Shown here piece by piece: positions 1 through 10,899 of a DNA stretch of 64,000 nucleotides (positions are counted from its first letter, which is position 1; each line of letters begins with the position of its first letter). Under the pieces are notes generated by a model. The model did not search any database, was not told the origin of the DNA, and saw only the letters and a program-made list of their open reading frames with translations. The position numbers and the translations under genes are program-made. Origin of the DNA: Crithidia fasciculata (Eukaryota > Euglenozoa > Kinetoplastea > Trypanosomatida > Trypanosomatidae); contig CM003411.1 of the NCBI GenBank assembly GCA_000331325.2, positions 1 through 64,000 of the forward strand, in the 5' to 3' direction.

Positions 1-429
1 CAAACAACGCACACCAGCTAGAAACTACAACTTCTAGTTAGTGGCTCCGCAGACGGAGTGAAGGAGTTTGTTGTGCAGCTGGCTTCACTGTCCAATTGTG
101 CAAAACACAAAACACCGACATGCGACGGCCAGTGCAGAAGCTTTCTCTGCTCCATGTCAACGTTAACGAATATAAAAAACGCTTTCCGTGTCTGTCAGAC
201 ACAACGTGAGTGCCGCGCAAGCGGCTGTATACGCGTCGCAGTCCCTGTGCAGTGTGTCACCTTTGCATGAAAAATGATGTTTGTTTGCAAAGCGCCACAC
301 AGATGGGCAACGTTGCTGCATTTTTCCGGTGCCCAGAATTTGCAGTTCCTTAACGCCCCCTTAAAGTGGGACCTCTTTTTTGTCTGAGTTGGTGAGCTGC
401 CTGCGTCCCTCCAAGTTTGATTGCTCCGA
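1..429. other. Left edge, no gene seen
   Basis: No convincing coding region on either strand. Short ORFs overlap each other on both strands and none shows a recognisable motif. It could be upstream sequence of the decayed + strand gene that follows. Confidence 0.4.
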
Positions 430-3400
430 CAACTCGCTGCTGCAGAGTCTCTCAGCTCTTTCAGGTGCGCCAATGTGGAGGGTGCCACGTGCACGGAAAA
501 TGCAACTCGCAGATCTTGACGGACTGACGGCTTATCAATGCTCAGCGAGCTCAACGTGTCCGACGAGCCGCAGCTTCAGACGATCTTGGGAGTTGCAATG
601 ACGTCTCGTGTCCAGAAGCTCTGCATCCGCAGCTGTACCGCGCTGATCCGTCTGAACAGTCTAAATACCTGCCTTCTTTCCGAGCACGTAGGCGCCGAGA
701 GAAAACTCGCCTCTCTACGACTTAAAGAGATTAACTACGTACCCCGTCTCTTAGCCGCATCGACGCATTCAACGTTACAGAGCGGAGTGTGCGGCGTGGT
801 GGCTCACCCCTCGCGCTGAATCCACTACAGCTTGCGGGCGCTTCTAAAAGCCGTCAAAGGCACTTTGGGCTCGACACCTTTGTGCTGAACCACACATCGC
901 GCTTTTACAGTCGCAGTTTATTCCACATCGAGGCGGAGCTTTGTACAACGTCTGCGCGGAAGTGCTGCGCGCACAGTTTGCCTGCCAGCCCAGTGGTGGC
1001 GACGCTCAAATTCCTCCACGAGTGGCCGAGTGTGCTTATCGAGCACCGACCTACCGCTCCGTCGCCAAGATGGCCAATGACATCGCCGCCGGTGCTGGAG
1101 ACTGTGGTGCAATGCTACTGTTGAAGCGCGGCTGGTAGCATGGCAAGCTGCGTCTGTGCGCGGAGCGGTTGCGGTTCTGTGCGCCGACGCAGATTGGCCC
1201 GTTGCTGCCCGAGGCCGGAGTCCGAGAGCCTGTCTGTCCTCTTTTAACCTTGAGTGACACGCAGCACTTCCGCAGGCAGTGGAGCGCCGTGTCGGAGCTT
1301 GGCAGGCTACTCCTTTTTGGCGCCTGCACCGTTACGTGTGGGCCCTCTCTGGACTGCCTTCAGCGTGCGAGAGAGGAGTTCTTCTGCTGGATACTCAGCT
1401 CTGCGACCAGCGACACGAGCGCGCGCTTGTTTGCGCACAGCATCCCGAGAAAGGTGTACGACTGGCTGCTGTCCTTTACGACGGTGTGCGACGTGAAAGA
1501 ATTGCCGGGCATCACAGCTGAGGCGGTCGGGGCAGCTACAAGGAACGTTGCCAAAGTGTTCCCTTTGCTGCCACTCTTTGTTTTGGAGACGTGGAAGGAT
1601 GTCGTCCCAGCGATGGAACTTCTCTCGCACTGTTGAAGAGTGCGGCGGGTGTGTGTGCTTCCAGACGAGTCCGACGCGACGGGTCCTCCGTCCTGGCAGC
1701 TTCTCGAGGCTCTCACGTCTCTCCTAAGTTTCCTGCACAAAGATGATGCGTTTGCCTCCGAAACGGCGCAGAGCATTTTGCTTACTCTGCAGTTTCAAGG
1801 CTCACAGCAGCTGTTCGCCGTGCTGGTGGTCCGCGTGCTGAAGATGCGGTTTCTTCCGCAGCGAATCCAGAAGTTCTGCGGCCCGCTGAAAGATTGCCGC
1901 CCCATGGCGAGCTGCTTTTGCACGTTGGCGAGGGAGGAAAGGTGGCGTATATTTGCGAAGCTGTTGCCGCGATTGTGCAGAAGGATGGCATCAAAGACTT
2001 TGTTGCGTGGTACTGGCGCACACCACGCTGGAACTGCTATCCGCACTTGCACAGATTGCTGGGCGAGTCGCATGAGTTTCTACGCGACAACATCTAAGAC
2101 ATTGTGCGGCTGCGAGCAACTGTAGAGATGGGGTGCACGCTGTCATCGGCGTCCTTTCTTTAAGAGAAAGTGCCGCTGATCCTGGATGCAGTGGAAGCGG
2201 GATGGTCTCAGATGACTGCGGACAGCGAGGCCGCAGTGGTGACAAAGTGGCTGTGCGCCATGGACGACGCTCTCCTCACTGCTCATCCCCAGAAGGGCGA
2301 TACGGAGACTCTCTCACGTAAGGTGCTCGGCAGGGAACGCTTGACCTTCCGGTTTACGCGCTGCCTTGAAGACTTGCAGAACGCAACCTGCTGGGGCCAC
2401 CTGTCTTTTTATCGGGACCCGTACGCGCTGCAGGCGTGCTCGTGCTTTCCCATCCGAAAGCGCGCAGTGTCGCGGCTGTTGGAGGAGCTCAACAGCCCCT
2501 ATGCGCCACGCATCCGCTCTCTCGTGAAGAAAGTTGCGGTAGTGCTGATGTCTGACGGCGAGCTGCACGCCTCCCTTCGCGCAGTGCTGGCGCTCTGAAA
2601 GACATGGAGCCTGTTCTACGTGTGCTCTGCCACGTCTACCCCACACATCTGGGCAGGAGAGCCTTTGGCGAGGCGGAGTTCGCCAGTCTTGTGGAGAAGC
2701 CCGTCGAGGTATTGACGCAGTACGCGCGTGATGAGGGTGATGCTTCTTGTGACGGGTGCATTTGAGAAGGAGGTTGCAGACGGAGTGGAGGTAGGCAGGG
2801 TGGCCTGCCCGGAGTGCGTTGGCGCCGCTCTCTATGCATTGGATGGGTTAGATGTCACCGAGCCCATTTTGCAGTTGCCTTGACTCCTCTTGAGGATGAG
2901 CTGCTGGATGACCGTGCTGCAGCGTCGACGCCTTTTTCAGTGCGTTGACCTCTGTTGGACGTCGAGGAAAGTAGCCTTTCCCGTGGATGAGATGTATAAC
3001 TGGTTGCTGCACCGCGGGGAAAACATGCTTTGGGGCCGTTTTGTGGAGCTCACTCGTCGCCGCTGACGACACACGAACGGTGTGCGACGTGCTCGCTGAC
3101 GTCCAGCGGTAGACGAAACGCACTGGCTTACCAGATGGAGCGCGCAAGCCCCTGTAGCTCCAATGCCTCTGTCGAACCCTTAACAGCACGACCCAGGAGC
3201 TTGGAGTACACGCAGACCGTATCTTTCCTCGTATCAACAAGGAGGCCTTTCACTGGCAACTCCACGTCCAGCCGCATCTGCGGACTCACAGCGTTCCGTG
3301 TCTTCATAGATTGTACAATGACCTTGTCGTTCATGAAAGGGAGCACCATCGCAAGAGAGTCCTTCAGAAGATGCGGAAGAAGATAGCGACGATCGATGAA

Positions 3401-3541
3401 GCCGCTACGCTCCTCTGTGTGGTTCACTACCCGCTAAAGGTTTGCAATGTGGCTCTCAAGGCACATCGGCGTCACTCTTGCCTACAGAGGTCGGGTGAGG
3501 TATTGAGTGTTCTGATGGATGTTGCGGGGCCTTCAGCGTAA
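430..3541 (+). pseudogene. Decayed + strand gene(s), alpha-helical/LRR-like remnants
   Basis: Protein-like + strand segments follow one another but are broken. From about 1139 one frame stays open to a TGA at 1634-1636, then continues in the same frame after that stop. Near 1890 the coding-like frame shifts by one and continues to 2598, interrupted by TAA at 2095-2097 and again near 2161. It shifts again at about 2600 (2604-2765) and again at 2764-2882. The segments are leucine-rich and helical, suggesting an ARM/HEAT-type protein; one (residues LLSFLHKDDAFASETAQSIL) faintly recalls FHIP/RAI16 proteins, which is only a guess. The 538-819 part looks leucine-rich-repeat-like and may belong to a second gene. 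The same-strand tiling, with at least three frameshifts and three in-frame stops, is why I call it a pseudogene rather than several small genes. Sequencing indels are an alternative, but the number of stops argues for decay. Confidence 0.6.
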
Positions 3542-5031
3542 AAGGCAAAAACAGTGCTGAAGAAGAGAAGAAACAAGGCGTAAGGATAGAGAGGTACGGA
3601 TATCAACAAAAGCCACACATCCACGAAACCACAGGGGACGGAGCACGAAGAGATGTCGTGGACTCTGGGCCTTGACCACGATAACGCGGTGCGAGAGAGC
3701 TTCCCTCGCAATTCCATCATACACACACACATAAAGGGTCCACAAAACCCACAGTGACGCAGAGCCACCACAGCGGCTTCTGACACGTCGCTTTTCATTC
3801 GAGTGCTTTTCTTTCTCAGTTAGTTCACAGGTAAATAGTTAAGAGGAAAAGACACGTACACAACAGGAAGAAGAAAAATTATCAGTAGCTTTTATGATCA
3901 GAAACGGAAAGAAAAAACTAATAAAATGTAAAAGATGCCGAAAGGAAAAAAAGAGTGACTTTAAAGACAAACACCTGACGCAGAAGATGCAGAGACCGCG
4001 CCACCCTTCGCGTGTCGGCCGCCTCTCTGAGATCCTCTGCATCTGGCACTGTTTTTGCTGTATAGATACAGCCCAGCAAAAAAAAAAAATTGGGAAAAAT
4101 GCTTATTGTTTTTGTCTGCTGAGCGCTTACTGCCTTCCTTGCCATTTGAGGTTCTCAGCAGCTACCGGACAGAGTGGAGCAGTGTGCGTGTGCTAAATCT
4201 GTCGGTTAAGCCGGAGACCTCTTCTCTCAGCACACGCCGCTGAAGCAGAGAGAGAAAAAGCCGAGTTGATACTCATTTCTTTCTATAATGGGAAGTAGTA
4301 GCAGGGAAAAGGGCGGTGGAAGCTACACTCAAACGAGCGTCCCTCCATTTAAACCCACTCAGCGAGCGACACCTCAAGAGCACCCTCGTAACACTGTGGA
4401 GGGCTCCTTCAGAAGTCAAGCATGGGATGACCACATGACAAACAAAGATAAAAAAGAGGGAAAAAAGACAGACGGCTCTTAATCTTAACACTATACTTCT
4501 CACTACACGTGAAGGAAGAAAAAATGAGGCACATGCCATCAACGGAAGCTTGCGAGTACCTTTGTGCTCACTCAATAGCCAACAACAGCGCACGCCCTTG
4601 GCGTACCCCTTTTTTCTCTTTTTCGTTAAGCGGTTTTTCTCCCACAAACGATTTAAAAAAAAAAAAAGGGCAGAGAGACGTCTCTCCTAACGGGCTGTTA
4701 CGATGTCGACACTTCGAGTCAGAGTGCGGCACCCGACGGGCACCCGGCACTCGCACTGAGGCACTTGATGCATGAGAGGCGACGGCGGACACCGTAGAAT
4801 CTCACCACAAACGAATTGCATTAGCTGGCGGCACGTCTCTTAAAAATAAAAAGAGTGGAGAACAAAAAAAGAAAAATTGGGAAAGCGATCAACTGTCAAG
4901 AGTGTATATATGTATGCAGGTGGCAGGGTCGAGGTACCCGCCTGGCTCGACAGTTGAGAGAATCCACAAGTAGAAAAGGAAAAACAAAACAAGATGCGGG
5001 CAGACTTAAAAAAGCGCTGTACGCGGTGCAC
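3542..5031. other. Convergent strand-switch spacer
   Basis: No gene seen. It separates the + strand fossil from the minus-strand transporter genes, so it is a tail-to-tail boundary. It is AT-rich with several A-runs (for example at about 4079-4089 and 4657-4667). The part next to 5031 should be the 3'UTR of the folate/biopterin transporter. In trypanosomatids such regions are where opposing polymerase II transcription ends; nothing here shows a specific terminator. Confidence 0.5.
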
Positions 5032-6990
5032 TTACTCCTCGTCGGGCGAGAGCGTCTTCCGCGGCGCTGCTTCTGCTGCCACGGGCTGCTTCGACGAGGC
5101 GTCAAACTTGTTCAGCCACTTCTGGAAGAAGGAGAGCGCCTCAACCTCTTTCGGGTCGATGGGGTCGCAGATGCGGGTGCCGGGAATGAGCACAAACACC
5201 AGCGGGATGGCCACGAGCGGCGTGATGAGGTGACCGCAGATGAGGAGCCACCGCAGGTTGACGAAGTTGCACGGGACGCTGGACTTGATGGGCCACACCG
5301 TCTCCATCAAAATCGCGCCAATCGTTGACGACGTCGACGCACCCATGTTGCTGAAGCTCGCCAGAATCGCAAACATCGTGCTCTCGCAGCCCTTCGGGCA
5401 CAGACGCGAGATCAGCATGTTGAGGGGCATGTAGTTGAGCATGTAAGTTACCTGATAAACTACCGCGTCGCCCATGATGTACATCGCGTGATCCGGAATG
5501 CCGATCGCAAGATTCCAGCGCTCGACCATGACGATGTCGAAGACACTCGCAAGCACCTGCACCAGCGTGGTGCAGATGAGCGTGACACGGTAGCTCTGCT
5601 TCGAGAAGACGCGGGCGAACATGTACACACCGACGAGACCAGCCACGTTGCCGATGACCGCACCCACGGTGTTGTAGAAGGTCTGCGTGAAGTGCGGACC
5701 GTTGGGAAGGCATGCTGCATCGGACATGTAGAAGTTGTCAGTCGCACCGTCGATGATGATGTAAGACACCAGCTGAACCCAGCCGAAGAAGTTCGCCTTC
5801 ATGATCGTCACAGGGATGCAGATGAAGCCCGCCACAGCCAGCACGACGGAGATGACCACGCAGCCGTAGAGCAGCTGGTAGGTCGTGCCGGTGAGGTTGA
5901 GCACCGTCAGCACAATCACGCTTGCCGTCATGACGACGCCGTAGACGGCCACGGAGACGTTGCGGGTGATGACCTCCTTGTTCACGCCGAAGATGCCGCA
6001 CATGCACGTCGGCACCTCGAAGTCCACATCCATCTCCTCCTCGAGATACTGCCCATCGAGCTCACCGAACTGCACCAGCTCGTTAGCACTGCTCCCCTGC
6101 GCGCTGCTCGGGCTGTCGAGCTGCGCCTGCACCTCCTTGATCGGCTCTGAGTCCGTCTCCTGCTGCTGCTTCTGCGCCTCCTGCTTCAGCAGGTAGATGT
6201 AGTCCTCCCGACGCTCCACGGCGTTGCGCTTCTCGCCGTACCAGTTGAAGATGAAGAACAGAACGCACAGCACCTGGAGACCGGCAGAGATGAAGATGCC
6301 GACCGTGGGGCGGCCAGAGTCCGAAAGCGGGCCCTGGATGGCGGAGGCGATGATCTGGCCCACCATGATCAGGGCCCAGATCCACGAGATGAGATCTGCG
6401 CCGGGCACCGGGTGACGCTTGATGAGGCGGCTGTAGTGGCCCTCCGACAGCACGTCAATGTTCGCGATGCAGAACACAGAGAGAAAGATCATTGCACCCG
6501 CGATGGAAGCGCTCGTCTCCTTGAAGGGCAGCACGCCGTAGACCACGGCGCACACCGCACCGGCGACGCACGAGAGGGCCATGTACCACCGCTTCGTGTA
6601 GCCAAAGAAGGAGAAGGTGTCGCTCAGGATGGCGGTCAGCGGCTTGATGGAGAAGCCCATTGAGCCGATGCCAGATATGCGCTGGTACACCGCCGTCGTG
6701 ACGCCGTACTTCTTCATGAACATCGCGTACTTGGACGAGTTGAGAAGGGTCCGGGCGAGTCCCTTGCTCAGGATGTACACCACGCCGAGCGACATGACGC
6801 ACTTTGGGCCGAAAGGCTCCACTGCGGTGCCGAAGATGGGAAAGTGCTTCATGCACGGCACGGCGGAGAACATCGCCGCGGAGTCGGGGTGGACGTAGCC
6901 GACGTCATCGGGTCCCGGCTCATGCGCCAAGACGGGTGCGATGACCTCGTCACCCACCACGACGTTGCCTGCTTCCGTCTGGTTTCCCAT
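5032..6990 (-). CDS. Folate/biopterin transporter (BT1/FBT family)
   Basis: A 652-residue polytopic membrane protein of the folate-biopterin transporter family, which takes up pteridines and folate that trypanosomatids cannot make. Visible features: a soluble N-terminus of about 60 residues, a first hydrophobic half with the family-like VYILSKGLARTLL segment and the SIKPLTAILSD loop, a long charged cytosolic loop at about residues 254-335 (EKRNAVERREDYIYLL onward, Q/E-rich), then a second hydrophobic half ending near FVLIPGTRI and an acidic tail. Length fits Leishmania family members. The ATG at 6990 is the only sensible start, and a pyrimidine-rich stretch on the minus strand precedes it (+ strand purines, about 6995-7040). 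It is last in the minus-strand cluster. Substrate choice (folate, biopterin or AdoMet, all reported in this family) cannot be read from sequence. Confidence 0.9.
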   Translation of the reverse strand: MGNQTEAGNVVVGDEVIAPVLAHEPGPDDVGYVHPDSAAMFSAVPCMKHFPIFGTAVEPFGPKCVMSLGVVYILSKGLARTLLNSSKYAMFMKKYGVTTAVYQRISGIGSMGFSIKPLTAILSDTFSFFGYTKRWYMALSCVAGAVCAVVYGVLPFKETSASIAGAMIFLSVFCIANIDVLSEGHYSRLIKRHPVPGADLISWIWALIMVGQIIASAIQGPLSDSGRPTVGIFISAGLQVLCVLFFIFNWYGEKRNAVERREDYIYLLKQEAQKQQQETDSEPIKEVQAQLDSPSSAQGSSANELVQFGELDGQYLEEEMDVDFEVPTCMCGIFGVNKEVITRNVSVAVYGVVMTASVIVLTVLNLTGTTYQLLYGCVVISVVLAVAGFICIPVTIMKANFFGWVQLVSYIIIDGATDNFYMSDAACLPNGPHFTQTFYNTVGAVIGNVAGLVGVYMFARVFSKQSYRVTLICTTLVQVLASVFDIVMVERWNLAIGIPDHAMYIMGDAVVYQVTYMLNYMPLNMLISRLCPKGCESTMFAILASFSNMGASTSSTIGAILMETVWPIKSSVPCNFVNLRWLLICGHLITPLVAIPLVFVLIPGTRICDPIDPKEVEALSFFQKWLNKFDASSKQPVAAEAAPRKTLSPDEE

Positions 6991-8435
6991 CTTGTAGGAA
7001 AAGTGAAAGAAAACGAAAAGAAAGAGAGAAGAGAAAATAAGAATGAAGGTTGCGAAAGCTGTGCGAAGACCAAGGTGTGGAGTGCTTTGTCTTTTAGAGA
7101 GGCTTTACTTTGATGCGAGCATGAAGGAGTTTAGAGAGAGAGAGCGGAATAGAGGAGAGACAGGTGATGGTGGAGGTGGAGAGAAGCTACTTTACAGTCG
7201 CTGGCGGTGAAGTGGATGGCGCGCAGAGATGCCCCACAATCCATCCGCAGTGACACACACGAACTCTTTTTTGTTCACCCTCTGAAGTATCACGCGGCAG
7301 AGAAACAAAATACAAGGGGTACAGAGGCTCGCAGGTAGAAAGGGCGGCGCGGCGACAGGCAAGGCCATGTTGATGCGGTCCTTCTTGACACCAAGGTACC
7401 GTCGCCTCCCATGAGTTGAAGAGACCGCAGGCACTATTCTAAAGTCAAATCTGATATTTTTTTTCCTCAAAGAAGTAAATAGTTGTTGCGAGACCGAAAC
7501 AAAAAAGGAGCGCGCAACGTGATGCTTCTCTGTATATCTCCAACGGTGGCATCTAGGTGCGCTTTCCAATCGCATTTCAGCTCTCAGCTTTTTCAAAGAA
7601 AAAAAGTAAACGGGCTTTTTTGCTTAAAACAGTAGTTGTGGGTTCAATGGCAACATTGTCGCGGTTCATTCGTAGTGGCGTCGCCGCAACACTGTGAGTT
7701 GGTATCTGCATGCCGCAAAAGAGCAGCAGGGAAGCGCTGGAAGCTCGTGAACCGTCCACAAAAGAAAACCAATAACAAGTTAGGTTTTACCCCTACGATC
7801 GGTTTCTCATAAATCAACTTACTGGAAATGAAAAAAAGGTTTAATATAGTTTTTCTTTGTTTGTTTGCGGTGACGGTGACGGCAAGAACGGTTGATCAAA
7901 TATAGCGTGCTCTACCCCGCACTTTAGCTAGCAACTGTTGATCGTCATAATTGCTGTTACCTACGCTTCTTATTTTTTTTAAGGATTTGAGTTATGAAAA
8001 AACTCGAAAGAAAAGAGAAGAGTGCTTAAAAGCTCAACTTAAAAAAAAACACTTTAAATACTTCTTACAATTAACAGTCACGGCAGAGAGACCGACGCAA
8101 CTCCCAAAGTAGCAGGGAGCTAGGCTGCAGTGGGGATGAGTAACTCTTGCCACGACCCTTTAGTATATATCTCTTTGGGGGCCAATTTAAAATCAAGTAT
8201 CTGTCTTAGCGCGGAACAAGAATCAGAAGAAAATACGCGAAGACGTACCACTAACAGATTTAGTATGCTCAATAAAGTAGTGTCAAAAAAAAAGAAGTTA
8301 GCTTACGCCACGTTCACTGAGAGGAATTAATTAAAAGGTCAAGAAAAATAGTAGAAGGGGAGAGGAAAAAAGGGTTACGCGCACACAGCTTAACATACCT
8401 GACACACCATTTTGCATGAGAAAGTCTCACGTACC
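6991..8435. other. Intergenic, FBT 5' side and phosphate transporter 3' side
   Basis: No gene seen. On the minus strand the FBT-proximal 200 bases hold two pyrimidine-rich tracts (about 6995-7035 and 7125-7165, seen as purine runs on +) that can serve trans-splicing. The 7780-8400 part is AT-rich and likely 3'UTR of the upstream gene. Confidence 0.5.
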
Positions 8436-9923
8436 TCACATCGCCGGAGCTGCGGTGCCCTGAGCAAAGAAGGTAGCCGAGATGACGGCGGTGATGACGA
8501 GCGTGAACACCCAGCCAGCGTACATCTTGAGCACCATGAGCCAGCGAATGTTGAGGAAGCCGACGTCGCAGATGCTGATCGCGACGACGCCGCCGGTGAT
8601 GCAGTGCGTGGACGACACAGGGATACCGTAGCCGGAGGCAAAGGAGACCACCAGGGCCGCAGACAGCTCCGCAGAGAAACCGCGGCTCGGCGTGATGACG
8701 GTGAGGTCCTCGCCCAGCAGGCGCATCAGGCGGATACCGAAGGTGGCCAGACCGACCACGAGACCAGCGCCACCGAGGCACAGCACCCAGACGGGAACGG
8801 TGGAGCTCCGCGAAACGCTGCCGCTCTGGTAGACCTGGTAGATGGCGGCGAGCGGGCCCACGGCGTTACTCACATCGCTGGCACCGTGCGCGAAGGAGGC
8901 GCAGATGGCGGTGAAGACCTGCAGGTAGCGGAACACGCTCTCGGCACGCGAGTCGTACACCTGCACCTCCAGCCCGCTCGCGCCAGTGACCCTCTTCTCC
9001 TGCACAACATCCGCGTCAGAAGACTCGTCGTCGTTGACCACGTCGCCGGTGACCATCTTCGACTTGGACTTGCGTGTATCGTCGCCAGTGCTGGGCTCAC
9101 GCTGCAGGGCATCCTCGGAGTCGTTCGGCTGCTCCTGCGAGGCGGCCAGCGCACGCGCCTCATCACGTGCCACCATCCGCTTCAGGAGGGGGATGAAGGC
9201 GCAGGACACAACGCCCGCACCAGCGCCGATGCAGGCGGCCACCCAGGCAGCCTTCTCGACCGACCACTCCAGGCGCTTCGACGCACCCTTGTAGAGGACG
9301 AAGAAGGACTCCAGGAAGAAGGCGACGGTGACAATGATGGGGAGGGTGTAAATGGCACGCTGCACGGAGTTGGCGGGGCGGAGCACCAGAAAACGGACGA
9401 GGCTGTAGACGAGGGCCGAGACAGCACCGGTGAGCACGGGGGAGATGAACCACGACGCGATGATCGGCGCAACACCGCTGACGAACGGGAAGTCCTTCTT
9501 GGGGGTGGCCCAGTTCACGGCACCACCACCACCAAACACGAGGGCGAAGCCGAGGACACCACCGCAGATGCTGTGCGTCGACGACACAGGCAGGCGCAGC
9601 CAGGTGGCGATGGCCAACCAGCAGAAGGCAGAGCCGCAGGCGCAGAGCATGCCGTACATGAACACGTACGGCTTCGCAGCAAAGTCGCCGGGGTTAGCAA
9701 TGCCACCCGAGATGGTCGACGTCACGGCACCACCGAGCGCGACGGCGCCGGCGAACTCGCAGATGGAGGCGAGAATGACAATCTGGGTCATGGTGAGAAT
9801 CTTGGCGCCATACGTCGTGCCGAAGGCGTTGGCCAGATCGTTCATACCGACACCGCAGCCGGTCAGGAACGACACGAAGGCGCCGACCACGACAATCCAC
9901 AGGTAGGGTTGAACCTCCGCCAT
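8436..9923 (-). CDS. PiT/PHO4-family phosphate transporter
   Basis: A 495-residue inorganic phosphate transporter of the PiT (PF01384) family, expected to bring in phosphate with Na+ or H+. The two inverted family repeats are clear: GMNDLANAFGT at residues 26-36 with PVSSTHSICGG near 110-120, and HGASDVSNAVGP near 346-357 with PVSSTHCITGG near 436-446. A hydrophilic loop at about 247-328 (Ser/Asp/Lys-rich) separates the halves, as in eukaryotic PHO4/PHO89 proteins. Odd point: the second signature, usually GANDVANA, reads GASDVSNA, so the conserved Asn is Ser349. The ATG at 9923 starts directly before the first membrane helix. It lies between FBT and the D-lactate dehydrogenase gene in the minus-strand cluster. 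Confidence 0.92.
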   Translation of the reverse strand: MAEVQPYLWIVVVGAFVSFLTGCGVGMNDLANAFGTTYGAKILTMTQIVILASICEFAGAVALGGAVTSTISGGIANPGDFAAKPYVFMYGMLCACGSAFCWLAIATWLRLPVSSTHSICGGVLGFALVFGGGGAVNWATPKKDFPFVSGVAPIIASWFISPVLTGAVSALVYSLVRFLVLRPANSVQRAIYTLPIIVTVAFFLESFFVLYKGASKRLEWSVEKAAWVAACIGAGAGVVSCAFIPLLKRMVARDEARALAASQEQPNDSEDALQREPSTGDDTRKSKSKMVTGDVVNDDESSDADVVQEKRVTGASGLEVQVYDSRAESVFRYLQVFTAICASFAHGASDVSNAVGPLAAIYQVYQSGSVSRSSTVPVWVLCLGGAGLVVGLATFGIRLMRLLGEDLTVITPSRGFSAELSAALVVSFASGYGIPVSSTHCITGGVVAISICDVGFLNIRWLMVLKMYAGWVFTLVITAVISATFFAQGTAAPAM

Positions 9924-10899
9924 GTTTTTCAGGCTGTTTTTCGACTTGCTGTTGAAAATACGAAGAGATAAACTTATGTGACGAGAAGAAGCCGGAAAAA
10001 CTGACCTTTTGCAGAGTTAAGAGAAAAAAACGTGCCTTGTTGTCAATCACTGTAATTCTCTTAATCTTTCTGGAAGCGTGGTTCGGTTTCGATTGCGACG
10101 GAACTCTTTGGCAATTCACACAATTTAAAGACGATATGTTCCAGTGTTGAAATTGGAGAGAAGAAGGGAAGAAAATAGGTGGTATTTGATAGTAGAGTAA
10201 TACATTGAGTACACTTGACCGCCTCACTACATTGCCAAATTGTCTACGCGCAAAGTATCCTTTTACTAGCAACGCCTTGTTTTCTACCTCTTTTATGGGA
10301 AAATAACAGCTGCAAGCAATGCCGCCTTTAATAGACAAATACAAAGCTTAAGCATTTTTCCTTCAAAGGGTCTTCGAAAAGCCCTGCAAGTCACACTGAA
10401 CAAAAGTCGAATGGGAGACCTTTAGCAAGCATAGTCCTTAACTCTTCTTTTAGTGATTGGAGACGTGAAGGCGGGACAGATGACAATAACGGCGCTATAA
10501 TTTATATATACTAATCAAATAAAACTAAACCGTTAAAAGAAAAAAAAAGAGTTCGCGATAAAAAAAAAAATGAAGATTATTTCAAAGTGTCGTCTAGCAT
10601 GACTGCTACGAGTTTACACGCGTAGCTTCTTGCAGAGCAATCAACCTAGAATAAAAGAGTGTAAGCAATTAACAAGAACAACAGAAAGGAGGTCAGCTGC
10701 GAGACCGAAGCCGAAAAAGCTTGCAATCAAGACATTGAAATCATGGCAAAAACAAATATATATATTTGTCAGGAAGCTGAAAGACTTACGCCTTTGAGTC
10801 CGAGAGAAAAGGAAGATAAAATACTGTAAAAATAAATAAATAAAAAGCACTGGTGGTTGCAAAAAAAAATTTCGATCACGCAAAAAATACGTTAGCCTG
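9924..10899. other. Intergenic, no gene seen
   Basis: AT-rich spacer between the phosphate transporter and the D-lactate dehydrogenase-like gene. A-runs on the + strand at 10538-10570 are T-runs on the transcribed strand. Probably 3'UTR of the dehydrogenase plus splice signals for the transporter. Confidence 0.5.

Noticed and set aside
8412-9971. 519-codon open frame on the plus strand
   Set aside because: Antisense shadow of the phosphate transporter, with repetitive Asp/His/Arg composition; the minus strand has the family motifs.
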